Below, piece after piece: positions 9,195-17,325 of a stretch of DNA of 64,000 nucleotides. The first letter of the stretch is position 1. The number at the start of each line of letters is the position of its first letter. The notes beneath the pieces are model-generated. The model searched no databases. It was given only the letters and a program-made list of their open reading frames with translations, and was not told the origin of the DNA. The translations under genes and the position numbers were made by a program. The DNA comes from Mucilaginibacter kameinonensis (GTDB taxonomy: Bacteria > Bacteroidota > Bacteroidia > Sphingobacteriales > Sphingobacteriaceae). Location of the stretch: NCBI RefSeq assembly GCF_003675385.1, contig NZ_RCWZ01000005.1, positions 186,001-250,000 of the forward strand, written 5' to 3'.

Positions 9195-9929
9195 CTATTC
9201 AACAATAATAACATTTACAAATTCTTCGGGATCATTGTTGATATCCATATACTGCTTAAAATTCTGAATATCCTTATCAACCATATTTTTGAATACAGGG
9301 TTTAGTATTTTAGCTATGCCCGCGCCCACACCACCGGCTGGCGGCTGATAGCTGATGACAACATCGACGATGGTGCCCTGACCATCTATGGTATCCTGAA
9401 AGCGGACTTTACCTGCGTTATTGATCGTGGAATCGGAAAGCGAGCTCCATCCAATCATTTCGTTAGGCTCATCATGCACAATTTCGGCATGCCAGCTAAC
9501 AGTAGCTACATTTTTAGGTAATTTCAGCGTCCAATGTGAATACTTTGAATCGATTACTTCTACGCTTTCCAGGTGTTTCATGAAAAGCGGTAAATTATCC
9601 AGTTTACGCCAAAATTGGTAAACTTTTTCCCTCGGTTTATTAACTGTAAATGACGACCGGATATTGACGTTTATTGGATTGGTTGATAGTTTGCCAATAC
9701 GTTTATAAAGTTCGCAATGACCGGTAATGCCCCGGTTTAAAAGGTACCCGCCGGCTCCAATCTTTACGATGCTTGCAAGCGGATTTTTAAAAATGTTTTT
9801 AAAGCCCGAAAAACCAAGTTTCATCCCGCCGGCTATGGAGGTAAAACGCTCCGGCCAGTTCAGGTTAATACGGTCGTCGCCGTAGAGTACGGGGTAATTG
9901 TCGGTATATTTTACTATCGTAGTTGCCAT
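9195..9929 (-). CDS. SRPBCC-domain protein with a hydrophobic N-terminal segment
   Basis: 244 residues. The first ~90 residues contain a glycine-rich segment (IVKIGAGGYLLNRGITGH) resembling the DUF2892/YgaP-like membrane-anchoring part found before such domains. From about residue 90 a START/polyketide-cyclase-like SRPBCC fold follows: the strand INVNIRSSFTVNKPREKVYQFW, the turn NLPLFMKHLESVEVI, and a final long helix from NPVFKNMVDKDIQNFKQY. These domains bind hydrophobic ligands; no ligand or activity can be inferred here. It is separated from the serine-hydrolase gene upstream by about 60 bp and may be cotranscribed with it. Confidence 0.85.
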   Translation of the reverse strand: MATTIVKYTDNYPVLYGDDRINLNWPERFTSIAGGMKLGFSGFKNIFKNPLASIVKIGAGGYLLNRGITGHCELYKRIGKLSTNPINVNIRSSFTVNKPREKVYQFWRKLDNLPLFMKHLESVEVIDSKYSHWTLKLPKNVATVSWHAEIVHDEPNEMIGWSSLSDSTINNAGKVRFQDTIDGQGTIVDVVISYQPPAGGVGAGIAKILNPVFKNMVDKDIQNFKQYMDINNDPEEFVNVIIVE

Positions 9930-9993
9930 AGGTTTTAAATAATTGTCGTTTTTAGAACACCTTTGACGCTACTAAGTTTTCCTGAAGTGAATT

Positions 9994-11250
9994 TTATTGC
10001 TTATTGCTATAGCTGAATTTAAATTTAGTTAAATCGGGTAAATGCTTTTTGGGACGTTTTAATTCATATTGATATATGACTTGTCCAAGGTTTTTCAGGA
10101 AAGGCAGGCAAACCGTTGTATACTCATATTTATTATCATTCAATATACCATCTTCGTTTGACTGAACAACCGCGCTAAGCAGAAACTCCACCTTATTTTT
10201 AAAGTCGACTATATAGGCGTTGTCAATATCATAACCATAGCTGTCACCAACTTTATTAAAGATCCTGATATCGGGATTTATTACAGCCGTACTATCGCCT
10301 CCATAAAATAGAAACTTACAAAATGCCGGAAAGTATTCGGGCCGGTTATAAGTAGGTTTTATATTTTCGGTGGGGAGGGTGCTCATATAGCGATAAATGA
10401 AGCGATAATCATCCGCCGTTAAATCAAATTGTTGTGCTTTTGGAAAAGTTTCCGGAAACAGCAGTCGTTTAAGAACCATCTGTTGATCGGCAAGGGAATA
10501 AACGTTCTTTTCGGAAAAGTCAAGTGGTTTATTAACCAGCCGGTCACTGCTATCTAAATAAGCTTTGCCCTGCAGCATATTTTCCAAATGCATAGGATAG
10601 TTTAAAGCATCATAAAGCTCGGGCTTGTGATAAACCAGTTTATCGCCATTGTAAAAATCAATGGGGTTGCTATGCCTTGTACTTTCACCCGCGTCGCCAA
10701 TGGCCAGGCGGCCCACAATGCGGGTATTGTTCAGCCCGTATTTCTTGAGCTTTTGGTTGATCTCTGCCCGGCCAATAAATTCATAAAGCCTGTTATAAGC
10801 ATCATTGTCGCTTACCAGCAAGATCTTTTTGATATAATTTTCGATACTGGGTAAACCGCTTGAAGACGACGTATCTACCTTAACTTTAGTTTGACCAGCA
10901 AATGAGCTATCGGTAATCATTACCGATCTGCGGTTTAAACCTTTTGCTTTTAACCCGTTTAACTTTTCAAGCGCAAATATGGCAGTAGGTAGTTTTACGG
11001 TGCTGGCGGGGTAAAAATAGTGATGAGGATTAAGGCGATAGCTATACGTTGTAAAGTGTGGGGTATTGTTTTTGTCCCTGTCTATCCGGGTATATATAAT
11101 TTGTACTTCGTTTTGCGTAGTATGATTTAATACGCCGGAAAATAAATCAAGATGGTTATTTAGCAGGCCCTTCAGAAAAACGGTATCAGGCTGTTGGGCA
11201 AAGCTGCAGAAAGCCTGCATCAGCAGTAATAAAAAGAAGAAACGTTTCAT
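9994..11250 (-). CDS. Exported class A beta-lactamase-related serine hydrolase
   Basis: 418 residues with an N-terminal signal peptide (FFFLLLLMQAFCSFAQ). The serine beta-lactamase/DD-peptidase fold motifs are visible: SxxK as STVK in YPASTVKLPT, SxN as SDN in LLVSDNDAYNRLYEF, and a KTG-like KVGDSYGY. It is longer than a classical class A beta-lactamase (about 290 residues) and diverges in sequence, so a role in peptidoglycan or ester hydrolysis is as likely as antibiotic resistance. It is probably periplasmic. It is divergent from the btuB operon. A TATATTTA -7-like element lies 5 nt before the ATG on the minus strand. Confidence 0.85.
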   Translation of the reverse strand: MKRFFFLLLLMQAFCSFAQQPDTVFLKGLLNNHLDLFSGVLNHTTQNEVQIIYTRIDRDKNNTPHFTTYSYRLNPHHYFYPASTVKLPTAIFALEKLNGLKAKGLNRRSVMITDSSFAGQTKVKVDTSSSSGLPSIENYIKKILLVSDNDAYNRLYEFIGRAEINQKLKKYGLNNTRIVGRLAIGDAGESTRHSNPIDFYNGDKLVYHKPELYDALNYPMHLENMLQGKAYLDSSDRLVNKPLDFSEKNVYSLADQQMVLKRLLFPETFPKAQQFDLTADDYRFIYRYMSTLPTENIKPTYNRPEYFPAFCKFLFYGGDSTAVINPDIRIFNKVGDSYGYDIDNAYIVDFKNKVEFLLSAVVQSNEDGILNDNKYEYTTVCLPFLKNLGQVIYQYELKRPKKHLPDLTKFKFSYSNKQ

Positions 11251-11272
11251 TCTGCTAAATATAACTATGTAG

Positions 11273-11304
11273 TTTGAGGTTAACAGATACTTATTGTACT
11301 TTTA
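11273..11304 (+). promoter_or_regulatory. Promoter of the cobalamin riboswitch/btuB operon
   Basis: TTTG at 11273-11276 and TACTTTTA at 11297-11304 are separated by 20 bp, matching the Bacteroidota -33/-7 layout (TTTG, about 19-21 bp, TAnnTTTG) with one mismatch in the last base. The predicted start of transcription, around 11310, coincides with the 5' edge of the riboswitch, which supports the call. Confidence 0.55.
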
Positions 11305-11482
11305 CGGCGCTTTAGGTTTCATTAAACTATTTTTTTAATGAATTAAAAGGGAATACGGTGTAAGTCCGTAACTGTCCCGCAGCTGTAAGCTCCGTAACCG
11401 TTGCCAATCTATAAGTCACTTTCTGTAAACAGGAGGGAAGACCAGGCAAAATGGGGAGTAAGTCAGAAGACCTGCCAAGGCG
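11305..11482 (+). promoter_or_regulatory. Cobalamin (B12) riboswitch
   Basis: The conserved cobalamin aptamer blocks appear in the right order: TTTAGGTTTCATT, then AAAAGGGAATACGGTG, AAGTCCGTAACTGTCCCGC (11363-11381), AGCTGTAAGC, GCCAATCT, GGGAAGACC and AGTCAGAAGACCTGCC. It belongs to the large AdoCbl/MeCbl-binding class that represses B12-uptake genes. A possible expression-platform hairpin follows at 11491-11527 (ATTCACA pairing with TGTGAAT), and the btuB start is at 11588. Control by transcription or by translation cannot be decided from sequence. Confidence 0.95.
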
Positions 11483-11587
11483 TTATATTTATTCACAGCT
11501 TTCGGGGATTGAAGCTTGAATGTGAATGCTCTTCATTTGGTGTGTTTTCATTTCAAAATCTTCCAACAATTGAGTTTTGTCGCGGAT

Positions 11588-13621
11588 ATGAAAAAACGCT
11601 TACCTGTATTTTTTTACAAACAACGCTTACCTATAAAAGGATGTAGTTTGTTATTAGTATTTACACAGGTAGCGTTAGGCAGCAAGGCTTTGGCCCAATC
11701 AGATACCACAAAGAAACTTAATGAAGTTAAAGTATCATCGTCGGCTATTCCTCAAATTCAAAGCTCGGCCCCCGCGCAATCGATATCTACCGCTGATTTT
11801 AAACGAACCGCATCATTTAACGTGGCTGATGCCATCCGGAATTTTGCCGGCGTTAATATTTCCGATTACGGTGGCATTGGCGGCTTGAAGACTGTTTCGG
11901 TACGCAGTCTTGGCGCCGATAATACGGCGGTTTTGTACAACGGTGTGCAGCTTAATGATGCGCAGAACGGGCAAATTGATCTCAGCAAGTTCAACCTGAA
12001 CAACGTTGAAGAAATCGTTTTATACAACGCTCAGCCAACTGATATTTTGCAAACGGCCCGTGCTTATGCCTCGGCCAATGTACTTGCCATTAAAACTATT
12101 CATCCGGTATTAGATGAGCGGAAACCTTACAATATCATAGCCGGAATTAAAGGCGGTTCTTTCGGACTGGTGAACCCTTATTTGCAATGGCAGCAAAGGC
12201 TCAGCAAATATTGGTCGTTAGTTATAAACAGTTCTGTTCAGGAAGCCAACGGAAGATATAAATATCGAGAGGCTGGCGATGGTTCTGATACCCTGGCAAC
12301 CCGTAAAAATGGGGATGTACACGTTCAGCAGGCAGACGGCGGCTTATATTGGGCAAAATCGGATAGTGATAAATTCAACCTTCAATTTAATTTTTATAAT
12401 TCAAAGCGAGGATTACCCGGGCCGGTTGTTTATTATGCAGCTCCTACCAACCAAAGGCTGCAAAACCGAGACTTTTTTATCCAGTCGGGTTATTTGCATA
12501 AGGCGGTTAGTGGTTTGCAGTTATTAATTAATGCAAAATACGCGCATAGCTATGTACGGTATCTTGATACAGGTGTCTACAATAACAGTGGCTTAATTGA
12601 CGAGCATTATCGCCAAAACGATTTTTATTTGTCGGGAGCATTAGCATACAATCTAACATCTGATTGGAAAATCTCTTATTCTTCAGATGCTGATATTAGC
12701 AACCTGCAATCTGATATTTATAAATATGCTTTCCCAACCCGTACAAGTTTATTCAATGTTATAGCCACAGATTTGAATATAGGGAAATGGCGTTTACAGG
12801 CTAATTTGCTGAATACATATATTCATGACGAGGTTAAAAGCGGGCCGGCGGCTGCGTCACGGTCGGCATTTACGCCTGCGGTTATTGCTACTTATAAGCC
12901 ATTTACAAGTCAAAACCTGCTTTTAAGGGCTTATTACAAAAGCACCTTCCGCAACACCACTTTTGCCGAGCAATATTATTATGCCATTGTACCACGATCT
13001 CTAAAGCCGGAATACACAGATCAGTATAATGTCGGCGCCGCTTACACCAAAAGCCTTGTCGGTATTTTTGATTATATCAACATCAGCGCCGATGCATATT
13101 ATAATCATGTAAAAGACAAGATTTCCTATATCCCGACAAGATCGCCGGAAACACCTTCCGTTGTCAACTTGGGTAGAGTAGATATTAAAGGACTTGACGT
13201 TATAATAAAAAGTGGATTTAAGCCATTTTACAATTGGAAAGGTTTGTTGAGTGTAGCTTACACCTATCAGCAAGCGCTTGATGTAACCAACCCGACTGAT
13301 CTGTATTATCTGGAACAGATCCCATATACCCCAAAACATACACTGGCGTTAAATGCCGGCTTCACGCACAAGCAGTTTGGGATATATTATAACGAGATCT
13401 TTTCGTCATCAAGATATCAGAACAGCAATAATGTCCCCGAATATTATCTGCCCAAGTATTCGGTAAGCGATGCCTCATTTGTATATAGTTTCCTGGCGGG
13501 CTTAAAGCCGGTTACAGCATCTTTTGAAGTAAACAACCTGTTTAATAAAAACTATGCTGTGATAAGCAGCTATCCAATGCCCGGCAGATCATATCGACTC
13601 ACATTTCAAATTACTATTTAA
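11588..13621 (+). CDS. btuB: BtuB-like TonB-dependent cobalamin receptor
   Basis: 677 residues from the ATG at 11588 (MKKRLPVFF). The frame is open 24 codons upstream from a TTG, but that lacks a signal sequence. A signal peptide ends near ALAQ, followed by a TonB-box-like LNEVKVSSS and a plug domain with FNVADAIRNFAGVNI, KTVSVRSLGA and TAVLYNGVQLNDAQNGQIDL. A 22-strand barrel ends in MPGRSYRLTFQITI with the terminal aromatic strand. It is shorter than SusC proteins and has no carboxypeptidase-like domain, as in BtuB. Control by a B12 riboswitch and the neighbouring BtuG-like gene make cobalamin or another corrinoid the likely substrate. Confidence 0.92.
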   Translation: MKKRLPVFFYKQRLPIKGCSLLLVFTQVALGSKALAQSDTTKKLNEVKVSSSAIPQIQSSAPAQSISTADFKRTASFNVADAIRNFAGVNISDYGGIGGLKTVSVRSLGADNTAVLYNGVQLNDAQNGQIDLSKFNLNNVEEIVLYNAQPTDILQTARAYASANVLAIKTIHPVLDERKPYNIIAGIKGGSFGLVNPYLQWQQRLSKYWSLVINSSVQEANGRYKYREAGDGSDTLATRKNGDVHVQQADGGLYWAKSDSDKFNLQFNFYNSKRGLPGPVVYYAAPTNQRLQNRDFFIQSGYLHKAVSGLQLLINAKYAHSYVRYLDTGVYNNSGLIDEHYRQNDFYLSGALAYNLTSDWKISYSSDADISNLQSDIYKYAFPTRTSLFNVIATDLNIGKWRLQANLLNTYIHDEVKSGPAAASRSAFTPAVIATYKPFTSQNLLLRAYYKSTFRNTTFAEQYYYAIVPRSLKPEYTDQYNVGAAYTKSLVGIFDYINISADAYYNHVKDKISYIPTRSPETPSVVNLGRVDIKGLDVIIKSGFKPFYNWKGLLSVAYTYQQALDVTNPTDLYYLEQIPYTPKHTLALNAGFTHKQFGIYYNEIFSSSRYQNSNNVPEYYLPKYSVSDASFVYSFLAGLKPVTASFEVNNLFNKNYAVISSYPMPGRSYRLTFQITI

Positions 13622-13631
13622 TACATAACAC

Positions 13632-14699
13632 ATGAAATCACTTAAACTCCAACATTTATTTATAGCCTGTGCTGTTGCTACTACCCTGGCATCATGCCAT
13701 AAGGATAAAAAGGTTGTACCCGATGATAAACCAACCGCAGAAAGAGCCGGCTTGTACGTTTTAGATCAGGGTAACCTTGGTTCGCCAAACAGTGCTTTAA
13801 CTTATTATGATTACACCTCTAAAAGTTTAACTGCCGATATTTTCCAATCGGCTAATAGCAAAGGTTTGGGCAATACAGCTAACGACCTTAAAATATACGG
13901 TGCCAAAATGTATATCGTGGTGGATAAATCAGGCACTGTTGAGGTGGTTAATCCTAAAACAGCAAAATCAATTAAACAGGTACTTTTTCAAAACGCAGAT
14001 AAATCATCGCGCGAGCCACGCTCAATAGCTTTTTATAAAGGCAATGCGTACGTTACGCTGTATGATAACAATGTTGCTGTTTTAGATACCGCGACGCTTA
14101 CAGTAAGTAAATATATCCCGGTTGGCCGCAACCCGGAGCAGCTGGCTGTTAGCAACGGTAAATTGTACGTGGTTAATGGTGGTGGCTTAAGCTATCCTGA
14201 CGTAGATAAAACTGTATCTATTATCGATTTGACAACTTTAGCAGTTACCAAGACCCTTGAGGTTGGCGTAAACCCATATGCTGTGAGTGTTGATAGCTAT
14301 GGCGATGTTTTTGTTCACTCTTACAATTTATATCCGGCCAATCCTGAGCTGACTATTATTGATAGCAAAACAGATGTTGTTAAATCAAAAACCGACTTTG
14401 CAGGCGGTCCGTTTTCAATCAATGGTGATGTTGCTTATTATATAGCTTCAGACGGAACGGTGAAAACATACGATGTAAAAAATCTGAAAGCCCTGTCGTC
14501 AAATTTTGTTACCGATGGCACAACCTTTACCAGCGCTTATGCCGTAGTAGCTGATACGCAAACAGGCGAAGTTTTTGTTACCGATGCCAAAGATTATAAA
14601 TCAAACGGTTTGGTATTTGCCTTTGATAAAAATGGTAAAAAAGAATACAACCTCACTACCGGTATTAACCCGGGAAGCGTTGTTTTCGTAAACAAGTAA
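13632..14699 (+). CDS. BtuG-like beta-propeller surface lipoprotein (YncE/DUF5074 type)
   Basis: 355 residues with a lipoprotein signal ending in LASC (Cys22). After a short linker the protein is a repeated beta-propeller of the YncE/DUF5074 kind, with blades such as LYVLDQGNLGSPNSALTYYD, TVEVVNPKTAKSIKQV, VAVLDTATLTVSKYIPVG, VSIIDLTTLAVTKTLEVG and LTIIDSKTDVVKSKTDF. In Bacteroides, BtuG proteins of this architecture sit on the cell surface and hand B12 to BtuB with very high affinity. The gene starts 10 nt after btuB and shares its riboswitch. The assignment to BtuG rests on fold and position. Some related propellers have other ligands. Confidence 0.85.
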   Translation: MKSLKLQHLFIACAVATTLASCHKDKKVVPDDKPTAERAGLYVLDQGNLGSPNSALTYYDYTSKSLTADIFQSANSKGLGNTANDLKIYGAKMYIVVDKSGTVEVVNPKTAKSIKQVLFQNADKSSREPRSIAFYKGNAYVTLYDNNVAVLDTATLTVSKYIPVGRNPEQLAVSNGKLYVVNGGGLSYPDVDKTVSIIDLTTLAVTKTLEVGVNPYAVSVDSYGDVFVHSYNLYPANPELTIIDSKTDVVKSKTDFAGGPFSINGDVAYYIASDGTVKTYDVKNLKALSSNFVTDGTTFTSAYAVVADTQTGEVFVTDAKDYKSNGLVFAFDKNGKKEYNLTTGINPGSVVFVNK

Positions 14700-14754
14700 T
14701 ATAGCCCTGTTTTTATTTACAGAATATCAGTAATTTTACCCCATATATTAAACG

Positions 14755-15327
14755 ATGAGCGCAAAAGATAACACCAACCGCAACCTGATACTGATTTTGA
14801 TGATCCTGGTTGTTGCCGCATTCAGGCTTTTAGCATTTAAGTATAAAGAATTGAGCAATTTTAACCCGGTAGGTGCTATTGCATTATTTGGTGGTGCTTA
14901 TTTTAAATCAAAATGGAAAGGCTATGTAACTGTGCTGCTTGCCCTGTTCTCGACTGATATTGTGATAAATTACCTGTATACTTCAAAATTAACGTTTTGG
15001 TATAGCGGCGCCGAATGGGTGTATTTATGCTTTGCGTTAATGGTACTGGTGGGTAATTTGCTTGAGAAGGTAAATGTTGCCAATGTGCTTTTAGCGTCAA
15101 TAGCAGCCGTTTTAATTCACTGGTTAATTACCGATTTGCCATGGTTATACGGTACGCTTTACCCGCATACCTTAGCTGGTTACGGCGAATCGCTGGTAAA
15201 AGCCATTCCATTTGAGCAAAATATGGCATTAGGCACTTTAGTGTTTAGCGGTATACTTTTCGGTAGTTTTGAGCTGGCCAAGAGTAAGTACACTTTTCTG
15301 CAGGATAAAAAGCAATTGGCTTTATAA
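14755..15327 (+). CDS. DUF6580-family integral membrane protein in the B12 operon
   Basis: 190 residues with about five or six hydrophobic helices (LILILMILVVAAFRLLAF, VTVLLALFSTDIVINYLY, YLCFALMVLVGNLLE, VLLASIAAVLIHWLITDL, LGTLVFSGILFGSFEL). The FNPVGAIALFGGAYF segment is characteristic of this uncharacterised family. Size and topology resemble substrate-binding S components of ECF vitamin transporters, but that is inference. It is the third gene after the cobalamin riboswitch and is followed by a strong terminator, so it is probably cotranscribed with btuB-btuG. A role in moving corrinoids or precursors across the inner membrane is a reasonable hypothesis. Confidence 0.75.
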   Translation: MSAKDNTNRNLILILMILVVAAFRLLAFKYKELSNFNPVGAIALFGGAYFKSKWKGYVTVLLALFSTDIVINYLYTSKLTFWYSGAEWVYLCFALMVLVGNLLEKVNVANVLLASIAAVLIHWLITDLPWLYGTLYPHTLAGYGESLVKAIPFEQNMALGTLVFSGILFGSFELAKSKYTFLQDKKQLAL

Positions 15328-15346
15328 TATAAAAGCATTTAAATTT

Positions 15347-15380
15347 AAAGCGGATTGTTGAACAACAGTCCGCTTTTTTT
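15347..15380 (+). terminator. Terminator closing the btuB-btuG-DUF6580 operon
   Basis: AAAGCGGA (15347-15354) pairs with TCCGCTTT (15369-15376), with additional pairing inside (GTTG with CAAC) and a T-run to 15380. It separates the riboswitch-controlled operon from the sirtuin gene. Confidence 0.88.
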
Positions 15381-15413
15381 GTGACCTAAGCAATTATCAT
15401 CTACTTAATCAAC

Positions 15414-16100
15414 ATGAAAAACATAGTAATATTAACCGGCGCGGGTATCAGCGCGGAGAGCGGCTTAAAAACATTCAGAGATAGCGACGGCCTGTGGGAG
15501 GGTTATAACATTCAAGATGTAGCCACGCCCGAAGCCTGGGAGCATAACCCTGTTATGGTGCAGCAGTTTTATAATGAGCGGCGCAAAACTGTACTGGAGG
15601 CAAAACCTAATGCTGCTCATTATGCGCTTGCCGCACTTGAGGAAAAATATAAGGTAACTATCATTACCCAAAATATCGATGACCTGCATGAAAGGGCCGG
15701 ATCATCTACAGTGGTGCATTTGCATGGGATCATTACCCGGTCGCAATCAAGCATTAATCCTGAGCTGACTTATCCTATTGATGGCTGGGAGATTAAAATG
15801 GGTGAACTGTGCGAATTAGGTTCGCAATTGCGGGCCCATGTGGTTTGGTTTGGTGAGCCTGTGCCTATGATTGAACATGCGGCCATGATTTGTACCAGTG
15901 CTGATATTTTTATCCTTATTGGTTCGTCGCTGGCCGTTTACCCTGCAGCAGGACTGATAGGTTATGTTGATCGTGATGTTCCGAAGTATCTTATCGATCC
16001 GAATATCCCGTCCGTAAATGTAAGGGGCGAAGTGATTAAGATCCGGGAAAAGGCAACCATTGGTGTACCTGCATTGGTGAATGAATTATTGAAAGATTAA
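15414..16100 (+). CDS. cobB: Sirtuin-family NAD-dependent protein deacylase (CobB-like) without the zinc cysteines
   Basis: 228 residues of the SIR2 fold: NAD-binding LTGAGISAESGLKTFR, TQNIDDLHERAG, the catalytic His104 in HLHGII, and the end of the Rossmann core GSSLAVYPAA. Tyr53 and Arg56 in QFYNERR match the Tyr-x-x-Arg pair of class III sirtuins (SIRT5, CobB), which favours succinyl, malonyl or glutaryl-lysine removal. The region after HLHG normally carries four zinc-binding cysteines; here only Cys133 is present, so the zinc site appears lost. It probably acts in the cytoplasm. The gene lies just after the B12 operon but behind a terminator. Confidence 0.9.
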   Translation: MKNIVILTGAGISAESGLKTFRDSDGLWEGYNIQDVATPEAWEHNPVMVQQFYNERRKTVLEAKPNAAHYALAALEEKYKVTIITQNIDDLHERAGSSTVVHLHGIITRSQSSINPELTYPIDGWEIKMGELCELGSQLRAHVVWFGEPVPMIEHAAMICTSADIFILIGSSLAVYPAAGLIGYVDRDVPKYLIDPNIPSVNVRGEVIKIREKATIGVPALVNELLKD

Positions 16101-16130
16101 AATCGCTGATTAACTAATTAGATAATAAGC

Positions 16131-16844
16131 ATGAAATGCATCTTCAATTGGAGTGGCGGTAAAGACAGCGCCCTCGCGTTATACTATTGCCTGCAGAATC
16201 CGGATCTTGAAATCGCTTATCTTGTTACTACCATCAATGATGCGGCCGACAGGATTTCTATGCACGGCGTCAGAACTGAGCTGCTGATAAAACAAGCCGA
16301 AGCTATCGGTATTCCATTATACCAGATTCGCCTGCCCGAAATGCCGGGGATGAAAGAGTATGATGACGTAATGAGATATCACCTTACTCGTTTTAAAGAC
16401 GAGGGTATAACGCATTCCATTTTTGGAGATATATTTTTACAGGACCTGAAAGATTATCGTGACGCGCGGTTGAATGAAGCCGGACTTAAAGGTATTTACC
16501 CTTTGTGGAAAAGGGATACATCCGAACTGATTAGTGAATTTCTGGACCTTGGTTTTGGAACCGTCATAGCCTGTACACAGCAACGTTTGGAGCGGATAGT
16601 TGGGAAAGAAATAAGCCACGAATTGATTGATGCTTTACCCGATGATGTTGATGTTTGCGGTGAGAACGGCGAGTTCCATACCTTCACTTACAAGGGGCCA
16701 ATATTTGCCAATCCGATAAATTATAAAACGGGTGTGAAAGTTTTCAAGGAGTACGCCGCTCCTAAAAATGTCAGTGATTCATGTATTGCTGTTACTGATC
16801 CAAAACCTTCCGGTTTTTGGTATTGTGACCTTTTGTTGGACTAA
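16131..16844 (+). CDS. DUF71/COG2102 ATP-pyrophosphatase (diphthine-ammonia-ligase family; possible B12 salvage role)
   Basis: 237 residues with the N-type ATP-pyrophosphatase P-loop WSGGKDSALALYYCL at the N-terminus. Family blocks MHGVRTELLIKQAEAIGIP, FGDIFLQDLKDYRD, GIYPLWKRDT and DVCGENGEFHTF follow. The eukaryotic and archaeal family member makes diphthamide on elongation factor 2, which bacteria lack. A bacterial subgroup has been proposed from genome context to act in B12 salvage, and the position here, three genes after a B12-riboswitch operon, fits. The reaction is probably an ATP-driven amidation or related adenylation (inference). It follows the sirtuin gene by 30 nt, so the two may be cotranscribed. 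Confidence 0.85.
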   Translation: MKCIFNWSGGKDSALALYYCLQNPDLEIAYLVTTINDAADRISMHGVRTELLIKQAEAIGIPLYQIRLPEMPGMKEYDDVMRYHLTRFKDEGITHSIFGDIFLQDLKDYRDARLNEAGLKGIYPLWKRDTSELISEFLDLGFGTVIACTQQRLERIVGKEISHELIDALPDDVDVCGENGEFHTFTYKGPIFANPINYKTGVKVFKEYAAPKNVSDSCIAVTDPKPSGFWYCDLLLD

Positions 16845-16851
16845 GTTCTCA

Positions 16852-16881
16852 TTTATTCTGCTAAAAATATCGCAGAATAAA
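16852..16881 (+). terminator. AT-rich hairpin after the DUF71 gene
   Basis: TTTATTCTGC (16852-16861) pairs with GCAGAATAAA (16872-16881), followed by ATTTTG. It lies 8 nt after the stop codon and is a plausible but weak terminator. Confidence 0.55.
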
Positions 16882-17069
16882 ATTTTGTCTACTTATATAA
16901 CTATGTTAATTGTCAGGCAATTGAATTGGTTTAGTTTTACTTTTGATTTATATAAGCCAAAAATAAACTGCAAAAAGGCACCTTAGATTCTCTGTTAGCC
17001 AAATTAAATTCTGTTTTTGTTTGATTTTAATTATAAACATCTAATTGTTAGGTGTTTGTACGGGTTATC

Positions 17070-17318
17070 TTAGTAATTATATCTGAAATACGCATCCTTG
17101 TAGTCGTTGCGCATATCAATAAACCGGGTTGCTATTTTTTTTAGAAACTCTTCGTCAAGCAATTCAAAAACACTGTTTACACCGTCAGTCAAATCCATTT
17201 CGGGGATTTTGTAACTTTGCTCAAGCGAACCCTGCTCTACCTTTACAATAAACTTATTGTTCATATTCAGGATAGAGATTTTAAAATCGGGATGGGGGAG
17301 TTCTGCAATAATTCTCAT
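17070..17318 (-). CDS. Small conserved-looking hypothetical protein (82 aa)
   Basis: 82 residues, soluble, no signal peptide. It opens with MRIIAELPHPDFKISILNMN, a beta-hairpin-like start, then has an acidic helical half (FELLDEEFLKKIATRFIDMR) and an aromatic tail (YKDAYFRYNY). I do not recognise a named family. It lies 7 nt downstream of the CrtA-like gene on the same strand, which suggests cotranscription. The close spacing and regular composition make it likely to be real rather than a chance frame. Confidence 0.7.
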   Translation of the reverse strand: MRIIAELPHPDFKISILNMNNKFIVKVEQGSLEQSYKIPEMDLTDGVNSVFELLDEEFLKKIATRFIDMRNDYKDAYFRYNY

Positions 17319-17325
17319 GTTTTTC

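Noticed and set aside
11516..11587. TTG-initiated extension of BtuB
   Set aside because: It would place 24 residues before the signal peptide and run into the riboswitch expression platform.
16768..16986. 72-codon frame overlapping the end of the DUF71 gene
   Set aside because: It begins inside that gene in another frame, crosses the probable terminator and has no domain or signal features.
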